From Temnothorax longispinosus (taxonomy: Eukaryota; Arthropoda; Insecta; Hymenoptera; Formicidae), in contig NC_092362.1 in NCBI RefSeq assembly GCF_030848805.1, positions 21,056,084-21,120,083 on the forward strand: a DNA stretch of 64,000 nt, in the 5' to 3' direction. Of the stretch, positions 39,304-50,235 are shown one piece after another. The notes beneath the pieces are model-generated. The model was not told where the DNA came from, ran no database searches, and saw nothing but the letters and a program-made list of their open reading frames with translations. Positions within the stretch are counted from its first letter, which is position 1; each line of letters begins with the position of its first letter. A program made the position numbers and the translations under genes.

Positions 39304-40893
39304 TTATGATTCGCTATTTTCTCCCTTAACAACGCTTTCCATTAGTTTTCGTAATTTCTCGGTGAGTCCATTACAATGTAATAAACGTCTTTTCATATGT
39401 GGTATGTATAATTGTTTAGCTAATGTTTTTAAAAACTCAGATTTTGTTAACTTTGCGTTGTCCTCTTTGTTTAAATTATGTAAAATATGACTATTAGTCA
39501 AGCTTTGATCTAACATAGCACAAAAGAATTTCATCACCCAACGCTTAGACTTTCGTACAGTACTGTATTCACGACATAATTGGTCAAATCTGTCAGTGCC
39601 TCCTTTAGTAGAATTATAAAATTCAATGATTTTTTGTTCTTTTTCAACAACTGCATCTTCTCGTTTATGTAAAGAAGACAATACTAAAATTATTTTATTT
39701 TGTTTCGGATAATATGAAAGTAATGTCACATTATCAGCATAAAGAAAACGCGAATCATTAATTTCAGTAAATTTTTTCATTTTCAGTGGTATCTCCCTTT
39801 CTTTTGCTCGAATTGTCCCTACCATACTAAGCGAACATTTATTTTTCATGCTTTGCACTAGAGGTACTGAAGTGAAACGTTTATTACAAGTAATGTTTCT
39901 GTGACTGTCATAGATCGGCTCTGATAATTTACGAACATAATAAGAAGGCATAGACTTTTGAGGTCTCTTAGCGTCTTTTCCAACGTGAGGAATAGCATTT
40001 ATCATATAATAAGTGTCTGAATCGTTCATCATAACAATTCTAAGTCCCAGTTGTTTATAATAAGGACCCGTTTTAACACGAAAAGGACATTTACCTTTAA
40101 AACTTACTAACTGCTCGCCTATTGTTACATTTTTACCCGGTGAATAATACTTTGTACAATTCGATATAAATGAATCCCAAAGGTCACGAATTGGTGCTAA
40201 TCTATCACTTTGGCGACGTTCTTGACGTGTACTTTTATCATCGAACTGTAACAATGCTGTTAAATATACAAAGCGTTGTCTTGTCATGTTTGAGGGAAAG
40301 ACAGGTGATGATTTCCACAGTTTTTTTACATTACTAGAATTGTCTTCTAATGCGCTAAAGTATAGAATTCCTATAAGGGCTTTTAACTCCTCGAGATTAA
40401 TATCTGATAAATAAGATATATCTGATCTTTTACGATTTTTTCGTCTTCGTGCAATCTCAGGATTAGTATATTTGACAATTATACTTAGCATTTTGTCTGT
40501 AAAAAAGAGAGACCATACTTCTATTGGAGTATCCTTATCCTTTGCAGCGCACAACACTTCAGGTTCATAATCCGGTACTTTATCTGCTTCTGTTTGTTCT
40601 TTTTCCATCGGCGGTGTAACGGACCATTCAAAGTAATTAGGGCTATACATAAGACGCCTCGCCAAGAATTTAGTTCCTTGCATCGACGCATGCGCTGCCT
40701 CTTCTTCTTCACTGTCAGTCGATTGTTCTACGTCCTCTACGATATCATATGCTTCTTCTTCCGATTCGATATCACTTAATTCTTCAACATTGTCTTCGTC
40801 TTCTGAAGAACTTTTATTATCAATTGGTTTTTTAGGCTGAGTTCGCAACTGCTTTCGTAAATCTTTCTTCTGTTTGCCGCTGCGTGTTTCCAT
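39304..40893 (-). CDS. piggyBac-like transposase, catalytically degenerate and C-terminally truncated
   Basis: 529 codons with ATG at 40891-40893. Active relatives cut and paste a transposon in the nucleus at TTAA. Domains: a charged N-terminus (residues 1-70, acidic run 29-66), an alpha-helical dimerisation region (about 115-250), then the RNase H-like DDE_Tnp_1_7 catalytic core to about 475. Recognisable motifs are GEQLVSFKGKCPFRV (259-273), YYMINAIPHVGK (295-306), RNITCNKRFTS (332-342) and YNSTKGGTDRFDQLC (426-440). In the family the first motif starts D-E-Q and the second reads TCDNWF. Here those catalytic aspartates are Gly259 (GGC, 40117-40119) and Asn337 (AAT, 39883-39885), and the conserved Trp is Arg339. 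Asp434 and Asp437 remain. The zinc-binding tail lies beyond the stop, so the product is shorter than usual. No introns are evident. It should lack transposase activity; it is either a decaying copy or, less likely, a domesticated PGBD-type gene. Confidence 0.9.
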   Translation of the reverse strand: METRSGKQKKDLRKQLRTQPKKPIDNKSSSEDEDNVEELSDIESEEEAYDIVEDVEQSTDSEEEEAAHASMQGTKFLARRLMYSPNYFEWSVTPPMEKEQTEADKVPDYEPEVLCAAKDKDTPIEVWSLFFTDKMLSIIVKYTNPEIARRRKNRKRSDISYLSDINLEELKALIGILYFSALEDNSSNVKKLWKSSPVFPSNMTRQRFVYLTALLQFDDKSTRQERRQSDRLAPIRDLWDSFISNCTKYYSPGKNVTIGEQLVSFKGKCPFRVKTGPYYKQLGLRIVMMNDSDTYYMINAIPHVGKDAKRPQKSMPSYYVRKLSEPIYDSHRNITCNKRFTSVPLVQSMKNKCSLSMVGTIRAKEREIPLKMKKFTEINDSRFLYADNVTLLSYYPKQNKIILVLSSLHKREDAVVEKEQKIIEFYNSTKGGTDRFDQLCREYSTVRKSKRWVMKFFCAMLDQSLTNSHILHNLNKEDNAKLTKSEFLKTLAKQLYIPHMKRRLLHCNGLTEKLRKLMESVVKGENSES

Positions 40894-40956
40894 TGCTGAC
40901 TAAAAGTGATTGAAGACACTAGTTTATATTACAAATATAAAATATTATTAAACAAA

Positions 40957-40975
40957 GCTTCCTCTATGAGGAAGC
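40957..40975. repeat. perfect 8-bp hairpin upstream of transposase
   Basis: GCTTCCTC, loop TAT, GAGGAAGC. It lies about 64 bases 5' of the transposase ATG. A similar hairpin (CGCTTCT / AGAAGCG) occurs in the 3' region of copy 2 at 42777-42796. They may correspond to internal inverted repeats of the element. Confidence 0.55.
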
Positions 40976-41050
40976 AAAAGTAGAAACATGCATAATATAA
41001 CAAAAATATAAAGTTAAGTTGACAAAATATTGTTCTTTTAATATATATAT

Positions 41051-41752
41051 AGGGGAGACCGGAGCAAATCGTGACATTTTTTTATTTTGAATTTTTTCTG
41101 AGATAAGTATTTGAGATAAAAATACGTCTTAGCCGATTTTTTTCATCGTGCAACCTTCTAGTTTAAAAAAAAATTTATTTGTGTCTTTTCATCACATTAC
41201 TGTTAAAGTAGAACATGAAATGCCTCACTCTAGTGTCACGAATTGCCCTAATACCGGGGTAAATCGTGACAAGGCACGGGGCAATTCGTGACAATTCTTC
41301 TTTCAACGGGTTTCAATATCCGAATTCGTCCTATTTTCATGATTTATATTAAAACGTACACTTACTCACTCAAAAAAGGTTTCTATAAATCAAATTGTAC
41401 ATTAAATAGAATAGAAAGGGCAAAAAATCGTTAGGCTTCGCTTTCGTCGTCTTCCGAACTGCGAGTAACGATCTTTCTCGGGCGTCCACGTCCTCTGCAA
41501 GCTGGCTGTTTCTTGGGGGCCTTGATTCTTATATTCTTTTTTTTTTTTAATTTTTTTTATCCTTTCAAAATGATATATATCTATGTTTCAGATCTTTAAA
41601 TAATAATCAAATTCTCATTTTTTCGACAATTCTCTCAATCGTATTGTTATTTCATGAGAAATTTCGATTTTTTATAGGTAGGTACCTATAAAAATAGCAA
41701 AACGCAATGTGTCACGAATTACCCCAGGCGGTCGTGTCACGAAATGCCCCAG
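41051..41752 (-). mobile_element. non-autonomous DNA transposon remnant with CGTGACA motif array
   Basis: About 0.7 kb bounded by inward-facing motifs. The left end reads AGGGGAGACC...AAATCGTGACA (41051-41076). The right end, on the opposite strand, reads GGGGCATTTCGTGACA (41750-41735) and GGGGTAATTCGTGACA (41725-41710). Internal copies are GGGGTAAATCGTGACA (41256-41271), GGGGCAATTCGTGACA (41278-41293) and a reversed TGTCACGAATTGCCC (41234-41248). Terminal plus subterminal copies of one motif are typical transposase-binding arrays. A C-terminal transposase remnant lies inside (41431-41559). The piece 41051-41249 could itself be a second small element. The family is not certain; pogo/CENP-B-like is a guess. 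Confidence 0.6.
41431..41559 (-). pseudogene. transposase C-terminal tail with AT-hook, remnant
   Basis: A minus-strand frame of about 42 codons ends at TAA (41431-41433). It holds a basic stretch KAPKKQPACRGRGRPRK, whose GRGRPRK core is an AT-hook that binds the minor groove of AT-rich DNA, followed by an acidic end SSEDDESEA. Upstream the frame runs into poly-A/T and a stop. Basic AT-hook plus acidic end is common at the C-terminus of DNA transposases and their relatives. The location between transposon-like motif arrays supports an internally deleted element. The family assignment is open. Confidence 0.5.
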
Positions 41753-41927
41753 CGTCACTTTTTATCTTTCGTGGTCCAAAAAACCCAGACAAGAAATAAA
41801 TGCATGCAACCTGCGTTACACATGTGTGTGTAAATGCCAGGTGAACAAGTAAAATTACCGTTTTAAATCTGGAAGCAATTGCTTCGTATTGAATACAAAA
41901 TATCCGTGGATTCAAAAATTTACTTTT

Positions 41928-42310
41928 ACACGAGGTAAACACTTTTTCCGCCACTGACAACAAAACATAGTAGATACGCACACCGAATTTTGTCCTAATA
42001 TAGAGGACCATTAGACCCATCTATGGTCCGTATGCAATTTCATGGACGCTAGAAACCAGCGGCAGCGTCAAGAAAATGTAGTGGGGAAAAAAGTTCCGTT
42101 GAATTTTGCGGTACGCTAAAAAGCTGAGACGGTCTGAACTTTTTCCCCCACTACATTTTCTTGACGCTGCCGCTGGTTTCTAGCGTCCATGAAATTGCAG
42201 CTTATTACGGACCATAGATGGGTCTAATGGTCCTCTATATTAGGACAAAATTCGGTGTGCGTATCTACTATGTTTCGTTGTCAGTGGCGGAAAAAGTGTT
42301 TACCTCGTGT
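41928..42310. mobile_element. foldback (palindromic) element, 383 bp
   Basis: Left arm 41928-42096 and right arm 42136-42310 are near-perfect inverted copies around a 39-base spacer. The outer ends read ACACGAGGTAAACAC and GTGTTTACCTCGTGT. I see only two or so substitutions (T/C near 42281; one in the G/A run near the spacer) and a 6-base difference near 42200, where the right arm has AGCTTATTA in place of ATA. There is no coding capacity. It could fold into a hairpin of roughly 170 bp. A target duplication is not clear. It lies immediately beside the decayed piggyBac copy 2, which begins at 42312. Confidence 0.85.
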
Positions 42311-42311
42311 G

Positions 42312-42915
42312 TTATCTTTAAGTGATATATGAATATACTCAATTTGTTTGTTTTTAATGCAAAAACCCACAATGCGAGGAGCATCACTCGATGTTATGCG
42401 AACAGTGTGAACAAATAACTAATTAAGATGATTTTTTAATCATATGTTTCAATTTGTCTGCAAAATATATTTATAACCCTAGCTCGCCACACTCCGGTCC
42501 AGTGACCCGCTGAACGTTTTTCGGTTTTCTAGTTTTCACATAATAACATAATTTTTTAGTTTCCTTATAATAAGTTCAGTTTAAATTCAAATCATTTTCT
42601 TGACCTGATATTATCATAAATATCTTACTCAAGGTCTGTATTTCCAATTTCTACAATACAAGCTTAAAAATATTAATTAAAAATGAAAATGACAATGCAG
42701 CAAAGTCGAGAGTGAGTGTAGTTAGGGTAAATATAGCAAGAATAAATAAGTGTATTAATATGTATTTTTGTGTAACCGCTTCTTTATCCAGAAGCGACAA
42801 AATTATTAAGCAAAATTTAAAATGTATTTAACCTTTTGCAATTTTATATTAAATTCTAGCAAAACATTTTCTTCAAATAATTATTATAACCTTATATTTT
42901 GTAATACTGTATAGA
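42312..42915 (+). mobile_element. piggyBac-family transposon, copy 2, 3' end only
   Basis: Plus-strand remnant homologous to the 3' end of copy 1 but in the opposite orientation. It starts within the zinc-binding tail. The frame reads VCF, a stop, then C, PQCEEHHSMLCEQCEQITN and TAA, so it has one internal TAA where copy 1 has CAA, but keeps the CAG that became TAG in copy 1. The 3' untranslated part shares AATTTGTCTGCAAAATATAT (42451-42470), GTAACCGCTTCTTTATCC and AAATTCTAGCAAAACATTT (42851-42869). It is interrupted by a MITE at 42477-42727. The 5' side is missing, cut at the foldback element. Confidence 0.8.
42477..42727 (+). mobile_element. MITE with CCCTA termini inserted in piggyBac copy 2
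   Basis: 251 bp absent from the matching place in copy 1 (between AAAATATATT and ATAGCA). It begins CCCTAGCTCGCCACACTCC and ends in a sequence whose complement reads CCCTAACTACACTCACTC, giving imperfect terminal inverted repeats of about 18 bp. TAA stands on both sides (42474-42476, 42728-42730), possibly what is left of a TTAA target duplication. It encodes nothing. The termini and target resemble piggyBac-type MITEs, but they are not the ends I can assign to the copies here. Confidence 0.65.
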
Positions 42916-45900
42916 TTGTTTTAAACTTTTATGTAAGTATCAGTTTTTTATTTTTTACTAAAATATGATTTTTTTCGGCTATTATAAAAATTCTCCTTTC
43001 TCTTCTTCGCTTTAAGCCTTTATAACTTTTTTTCTATTTACGATTCCAAAATAAAGTTTAGTTTAAGTATTTTGATGTAAGAAAAAGGAGGAGAGAAATA
43101 TAATAATGCTTGCCTAAGATATAGGTGTACTCCGGGTTTCTCAAACCTATTAGAGTAGACAAAAAATAAAAATAGTAATCTAATGTTAATAAAAAGATAT
43201 AGAAGTTATAATCAAAAGATTTACATTTCAGGCTTACACGTTCACTTGACCTAAATCCATTAAATTTTTATCTCTAGAGATACTTAAAAGCCCTAATTTA
43301 TACAACTAAAATTACGAATGAAGAGACGTGTCACTAACGCATCGTAGATGCCTGCGAAATCTGCAATTTACATGGGATCTACGACAGTCTATGATACGAT
43401 GTGTCCATGCGTGCATTGGAGCAGGTGGAGAACATTTTGGGCATTTGTTATGAATTATAAGTAGATAAACAATTGAACTGAAGATATATTACATTGATCA
43501 TGTGTCATTGCAGATGTATTCTCTGTCAGTTTTTGTCGATAATATAATCTTTCGATTATAACTCATAAACTGGGATGAATTTATCACGAAGACGTGCCCG
43601 CGACGCAGCGGCGTGCGGCAAACGCAAATTAATGCGTTGCGACATCGAGAGTCTCGTCGCCCGGCAGCGAGCGCATTTTTCCCTCTTTTCCCTTCATCTC
43701 TCCTCTCGTTTCACCGTCCTCTTGTTTTGCATGTAACCGACTGGGCCCTCCGGTAAACTGTCCCCACGTCAGCACCATTCTGCCCGCTCGAAGTCCGCGC
43801 TAACTTAACGCGAAGCTACGTCGCTACACGTGACTGCGGCCCATCCCACATCTCGAGATAGAGTCTTGGCTTACCTAATCAGCGGGGCACCTGAATGATT
43901 TGCGTTCTAATCGGCCAGCGAACTCTCCCCTCATGCCGTGAATATCGATTCCGCCGCTCGCCACCCACCCTTCGCCATTTTTCGCCGTTGTTCTCTCGAT
44001 AGCTCTCTTTCTCTCCGTTTCTCTTTCTCTCTCTCTTTCTTCTCGTGCTCTTTCTCCGTTTGTTCACTCGTAACGCTGTTACGTAATCCACGCGACGCCC
44101 TAGCACCACGTGGGTGGAGAACACGGAGGAAACGTCCGGCTGTTGGAAAACGTACGACTTAGCCGCCGGTGAAAGAGTACCACGAACGAACAATCTGTGC
44201 TTGGTTTTGAGTTACCGTGAGTGCAGGCCATCGGGTCCGCAGAGAGATCCTTACTGGCCTTCGTTAGTCCAGATTTATTTATAACGAAACAGGAAATTCT
44301 ACCGAGATATGCGTGCCTTTGAGCGCCTCGATATTGTAGATAAGTTATTATTATACATTTTGTACATAGGCTAAATAATGATCAGTGGACGAAACGCATT
44401 GCGAGATAAAGAGAAATAGCAAGTGAAAATGATAAATATAAAAACTACAAAATTCTACCGAGTATACTTCTGTCAATAATAATAATTTTAATGCAAGAAA
44501 AAATTGGAGCTAATAAGAAGATTAGCTCCAAACTGAAAAGAAATAAAGTATGGCATATTTAAATCGGTATCTATATAGTGGAATAACTGTATTTAGATCG
44601 TGGTTAATATCAGTCCATGTTGCGGTTATCCAGGAAATAATTGTCAACCGAGAGCTAGATAGGCGCACGAGTGGACGAAAAATGTTTATTAAAATTGCAT
44701 ATAACGGTGACGCGTCGCGTTTCTGCTCAGGTGGGTACATCGCGATGCAAAGTCTCACCGTTACGGATCGTGTCTACGAACCCGATGGAGTATGGCACAA
44801 GTCTCTTAACAGCTATCGCGGTACCGCAACGTGATCAGGGATGCGGCAGGTAAAAATCCCCCTGACACGTTTGCGTCCATACGTATGACTCCTTAAGGTT
44901 GAGTAGATAATCATTACAGATACCGAGGAGAGATAACGCACGACACAGGCCGGCCGATGCCAGCCGCGGTCTCATAATTTGTAGAATCCACTATGCAAAT
45001 TCGCGTTATGCAGGCTTATTACTTCACTAGACGAAATGTCACCTTCAGCTATAGTATATATATTACATGTGGAAGGTCGCTACAAATTATCGCTTTATTT
45101 CTCTCCCTGATGCCAGAGAACGACATTTTCAGTCACGCAAGTCAAATGAACGATATATATATAAATTTCGCAATTATAAACTAATGCTTTTCACCCTCGA
45201 GATTTTGTTATTCCCGCTGTTGCATTTTTATCTTTAGCTTTATCAGCATATGCGGATTGACATAACATGCGAGCGCGAGATGCTCGTTTGCATGCTACGA
45301 TCATTGCTTTTCCCAGGAAACGGCTCGTGGAGCGAGAGCAAGATATTCAAGGCATAATGCAGTCAAGCAATGATTGGCACAGTATTGATTGGCGATGATG
45401 ATCGTTTATAGATATATTATTGACGGTATTATTCGCACTTGATATCAGTCGAACATTGCTGTGCTTTTTATGAAATATAACTCGAGAAAGGGTTTACGTC
45501 GAATTCTCTACTAAAGGCATTGAAATTTATTCTGATCGACGTAATAATGCTCATATTGCAATATAACATATTATCCAAATACGTTACTCATTATTTTTGT
45601 AACAATCTCATAATTCCACGAAGATAAATGGCAGTGTTTGTAACGTGGATTTTGCGCAATGCTCCATTCGTAATATGTTTTCGTATTTGCTTCGTCTCGC
45701 CGGGGAAGATATATGCACGTTTCTTTCGTCCTCCAAGAATCGATTCCCGCGCGAACGATTTCTTCGTCGCCTTCCATCTCCGTCTCTCCTCTGTGGTGTT
45801 GGTGCTCTTAAATTTTCGTTTCTTTTAAAGCATGCCACCCGAGAAGTCACATACTCCGGGGGTATAAACGTAAAAGGTACAAAGGTATTCCCCTTTCACC

Positions 45901-46567
45901 ATAAAACGGGCTACACGGTACGGAAACTGTGCACGATCGCTATTTACACCACTTAGCCGCGTCGTTACGCTAACGCTGCGAAAGCCAAAAAGGTCAATCG
46001 TCTCGTTGCTACCAGCCCGACAATAGACACTAGTCATCGTTTTAAATGATATTACATTACAAGCCTTTAAGGCTCGGTATTCAATACTAATGAGCGCTGC
46101 GAAAAAATTAGCCTCTGACATTCTAATACGACTAAAGCAAACGTTGTAGCATTTCATCAATAATTAGAGACACGATTAGGCTCTTAAAGAGTAACGTTAA
46201 TAGGAAGCAAAACGTCTATGATGTAATCTATTTTTCTAGAGATATTAATAACGCAATGGCAAGACAGCGCAACCACCATTGTTTACTTGCACTTTTGAGG
46301 AAGACGGAAAATAAATTTAACGGAGTGACAGTCAAGAAATATGATCCCACGTAACACACGACGTTACGCGTCATTAACATTGCATGCCTTCCATGTTTCG
46401 GCTTCGTTACTTAATCAGTCCGCGATCTCGCCTTTCAACCGCGAGTGACCGTGCGTTGCGCGCGCGCGATTCGAAGGCACGAAATTGAAACGTCAGCCAG
46501 TTTTCCAGAAGCGGCCGCCTCTTCATTATGTCGACGCGAGACCTTATCGAGCGTTCGACCTGCGGAG

Positions 46568-46570
<3 letters not shown>
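42916..46570. other. non-coding stretch, no gene seen
   Basis: AT-rich to about 43600, then CpG-rich with CT runs (43990-44060), then AT-rich again. Frames are under about 110 codons and overlap on both strands. No repeat family is recognised. Confidence 0.5.

Positions 46571-46635
<65 letters not shown>
46571..46635. repeat. (TC)n microsatellite, 65 bp
   Basis: Uninterrupted TC units over 65 bases. The Ser/Leu and Arg/Glu frames read through it on both strands are artefacts of the repeat. Confidence 0.95.
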
Positions 46636-46638
<3 letters not shown>

Positions 46639-49600
46639 GCTAAGCGCGAAGGGCGCACCTCGGCCGACACGCTGATAAATGGTTTGGGACATGCGATTCC
46701 TCGTGATCCCTTTGAAAAGCTACGGACGATAGATCTTGCCCGCTTTAGGAACGAGGGCTGTATCTTAACCGCGTCTCTCTCTCCTTGTACAGAGCGTAGC
46801 AACGACGCCGGCGCGGTATCGGTATGTCCTCTCACTCCGCGGCGGAGGGAACGAAAGGGGGATCGGCGGGTGCCCGAGAGAGCGAACGGAGCGCGGCGGG
46901 GGCGGCGGCAGGGGAAAGCGGTTCGGTGCACAGGTGGTTAAGGCTGCCAAGGTGGATGTATAAAGGAGGACTGGGATCGCGTGAGCCCGAGGCCCGAGAG
47001 TGCTCGTACACATGTAGACATCAGATACCACGCGTGGCACCGGTCACGACAAGACTCAGAATCTTCGACGCGGCGCGGCGGCTGCGAGGAGCCGAACTGG
47101 AAAAATCGCTGGCGACGACCGCGAAGTAACGACGTTTTCGTATAGCAGCGTCTCTTGATAGCCGCGACGAAGCTACGCTTGGCCGTTTAATTCGCATCTC
47201 ACGTTGACGCTGCAGCGCGAGCCTTATGTTAAATCAGAATCGCGAGAAGTCACGCTAATTGTGTATTGTTAGGATGAACGTATATATGCTGAAATATTGC
47301 ACGATTATCTAACGCTTATTAACGGAATAATACACCAAAGTGAAAGAACGAGCATAGCTGGACGAGGAAGATGATGATATGTTATTCGGAAAGACTCGAT
47401 AATGTACTGTGTTTTGATTAGACTCTACACACTTTCTTTGTCCCATTGTTACGCGAACGGCGCGAATAATGTGGTCTAATATGATCGAAGCAACTATAGC
47501 GTGAATAAGCGTGGAATTCATCTGAGGGTTAATTATTACGACAGAGACCAATCCTCTAATTTGATGTACGATTAAATATCAGTACGAAATGAAAAAGAAA
47601 ACTAATATTATGATCACGTAATTTATCAATTTATTTACTCACGTAAAAAAAGCACAGGCTACCAAACAATCTTAATGGCGGAATATTCTCATAATAAAGA
47701 AATGGTCATAATAAAATCCGGCCTAATACCCGCCGAATACGGCGACCGGTCCCGAGGAACGAACGGCGATGCTCTTTCGCAGCGAGACGAGGGATATTTT
47801 ATAGAAGGGCAGTTCTCCTGAGGACGGGTGCCCGATATCTCATTCCGACCACGCGATAGAACGCAGCAGGTTAATTTACGGATGGGCCCTACGGTACGCT
47901 ATACGGGATCGAGCACCGAATGCAAATACAAGTGTGGCGAAACCGCAGGGGTCCTTACACTCTTGGGGACAAGTCCGGCGGACTCCGGCGAAGATACAAA
48001 TGAATCGCCCACCGAAAATTCGCGGGCCTTTTTCGGTCGGTCCCCGCGCCGGCGGAGAACGTCCTTAAGAGCGACTTATTCGCTTTGACTCCTCCCGTGA
48101 TAATGCTCGCTGAAAAATCGTTCTATTATTCATTATGTCCGTCATTACAATGTGCATACGGCGCGTAAAGACGAACGCCAGCTCGATTGATGGCGTTCGC
48201 CGTAAGCTTGTGTCACTTGGCCGAATTATATTGCTAAATGATAAAAAAAAAAGGAAAAAATGAAATAATTCTCTTGATATTTCTTAACTGTTCAGTTTCG
48301 TAACTACTGTTATAAAATGGTATCTTTTTTGTACATGCAATCTTTAATAATTTTTTATTTTCTTAATAACATGGAGAGACCATTTGTTTCGACTTTATTT
48401 TTTGATGTATTAGTGTAAGAAAATTAAAATATATTGGAAGCAGTGATCTATTACTAGCAGATGCAACTATATGTAAACTGGACTGCTGGAAAAAATAATA
48501 TTAGCATACCACGAATAGATCTCAAATAAAAGATGCATAATAATAAATCTGTAGATCGGCAATCGATCATTATCAAGTCTCGAGGGAGACGCCTATCGCT
48601 ATCTCCGTGTCATCGTTTCGACATCCATCAAGTCGCGACGGGGCACGCTTCTCCGCCTTTTCATCATAAAAATAAAGACATTCCCCATCGCCTTTAGAAG
48701 TCCGTAAAATCTCAATCCTCTCGATTCTGACATAAAAAACGATTTCATGCTCGTGCTGGTCCTTTCAATAGATTCGAGACTACGCGCGCGGACATGGATA
48801 CTCTCGCGAGTTCGACGAGTCTTCTCGGAAGAGCACTAATTTCTGACGATGACTGCCGCCGGAGTATTCTCCACCCATTTGGACGTCCCGCTGGGCTGGC
48901 CCCGTAACTTCTCCCGGCTGTATCATAACCTGAACATTAGGAATTCGAGGGGGTTGGCGGGCGGGATAGTTCAATAACCCGGCAACGGGAACGTGGACAT
49001 ATTTCAATCCGTTCTGGCATGTCGTCTCGATAAGCGAGGCGCATCAGTCAGCCGCAAGGTGTCCGTCCAAATGAATCCCCGATGCTCGTACCCGGCTACA
49101 GGTGACTTCTACAAAATGGGCCTTAATGGCTCTTCCTCGAAACACCTACACCTCGTGCTTCTTTGATCGTTTTGTAGAACGAGTAACGACGGATCCAAAT
49201 TAATGTTCACGCAGGAGTTGATCACAAATGCTCGATCCTTTTAGCGTTGTTACTTTCTTAAAGATTGTAAGATATAGAGTTTTAAGCAGGAGAATTTAAA
49301 TCTCTTTTTTTTTACTGTATTTTGTCATTATTATTTAATTACACCACATCAGTAAAATATCTGTAGCCTGTATAAGGTCTCATATACATTTGCTTCCTTG
49401 CCAATCCTGAATATATCTCGATATATTATTTTTGAAGCTGTTTAAACGCGGTTATCTAAGTTTCCGCGGTTCAACTATAATTTCGCCATAAATACAGTTC
49501 TAACTTCGAACAACCGGATGATCGTTCTCAGGATTCTGTAACAACCGAGATTACCTTCTGATCAATTATTATGGATATTCCGGAAATCTTTATTGCAGCG

Positions 49601-50235
49601 CTATCAAAATCTTTTCTTCCCACGTCGCTGCTACAAATAAGGTGTTACAGAATAATACATAATCCGAAAAAAATAATCGCTTACTTATTGATTGTACGAA
49701 ACTCGCATTATAATAAAAATTGGAACAAAAACGTTTGATTAAATTGTCGAACAAAATAAAGGAAACAAGTAAAGGAAGCTTTTTTAGAGCTTTTATAGAG
49801 AACGAACGTTTTTCATAATTATATAATAAAAATTGGACACAAAACACAACATGCATATTAAAAATGCATTTTTTTTTTTCAATTAAAAATATAATCAATG
49901 TGATATGTTACATACATAACAAGTTAAATAAGTAAAGAATAAATTGAAGAGCTTGTTAATTATTCATTTCATATTCAAGAGATTCGAAACATTTTTAAGA
50001 TTATTAGATCTGATCCGTGTGTTGAAAAGAGCGTTGATTGGTTTTACCGATGCCGAGGACAAGATGATTCGACATGGAACATCGATCGCGCTATGCGGCA
50101 CGTTAAATATGATCGAAGGGATCAAAATTTACTTTGCCCTTAGGGCACAAGCACAGGTTAAACTCAATCAAGCATCGAGGCCAAACGAACGACATCTATC
50201 ATACGGCAATGAATTGTAATGGATCTGACGACGAT

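Larger units (their letters stand above)
38875..41045 (-). mobile_element. piggyBac-family transposon, copy 1
   Basis: A minus-strand element carrying the transposase frame 39304-40893, its disrupted zinc-binding tail and an AT-rich 3' region. The 3' part is supported by homology to the second copy at 42312-42915: both share TCTAGCAAAACATTT (38941-38955 here) and GTAACCGCT...TTT.TCC (39030-39047 here). A perfect hairpin GCTTCCTC-TAT-GAGGAAGC (40957-40975) lies just upstream of the transposase. piggyBac elements insert at TTAA. Several TTAA sites lie near both ends, but I could not match terminal repeats, so the boundaries are approximate. The remnant at 41051 abuts its 5' side. Confidence 0.75.

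Noticed and set aside
41712..42020. 102-codon minus frame over the foldback left arm
   Set aside because: It crosses the boundary between two repeat elements and has no domain; not a gene.
46407..46941. Frames of 137 and 174 codons on both strands
   Set aside because: Both read through the (TC)n array as Ser/Leu or Arg/Glu repeats; artefact of the microsatellite.
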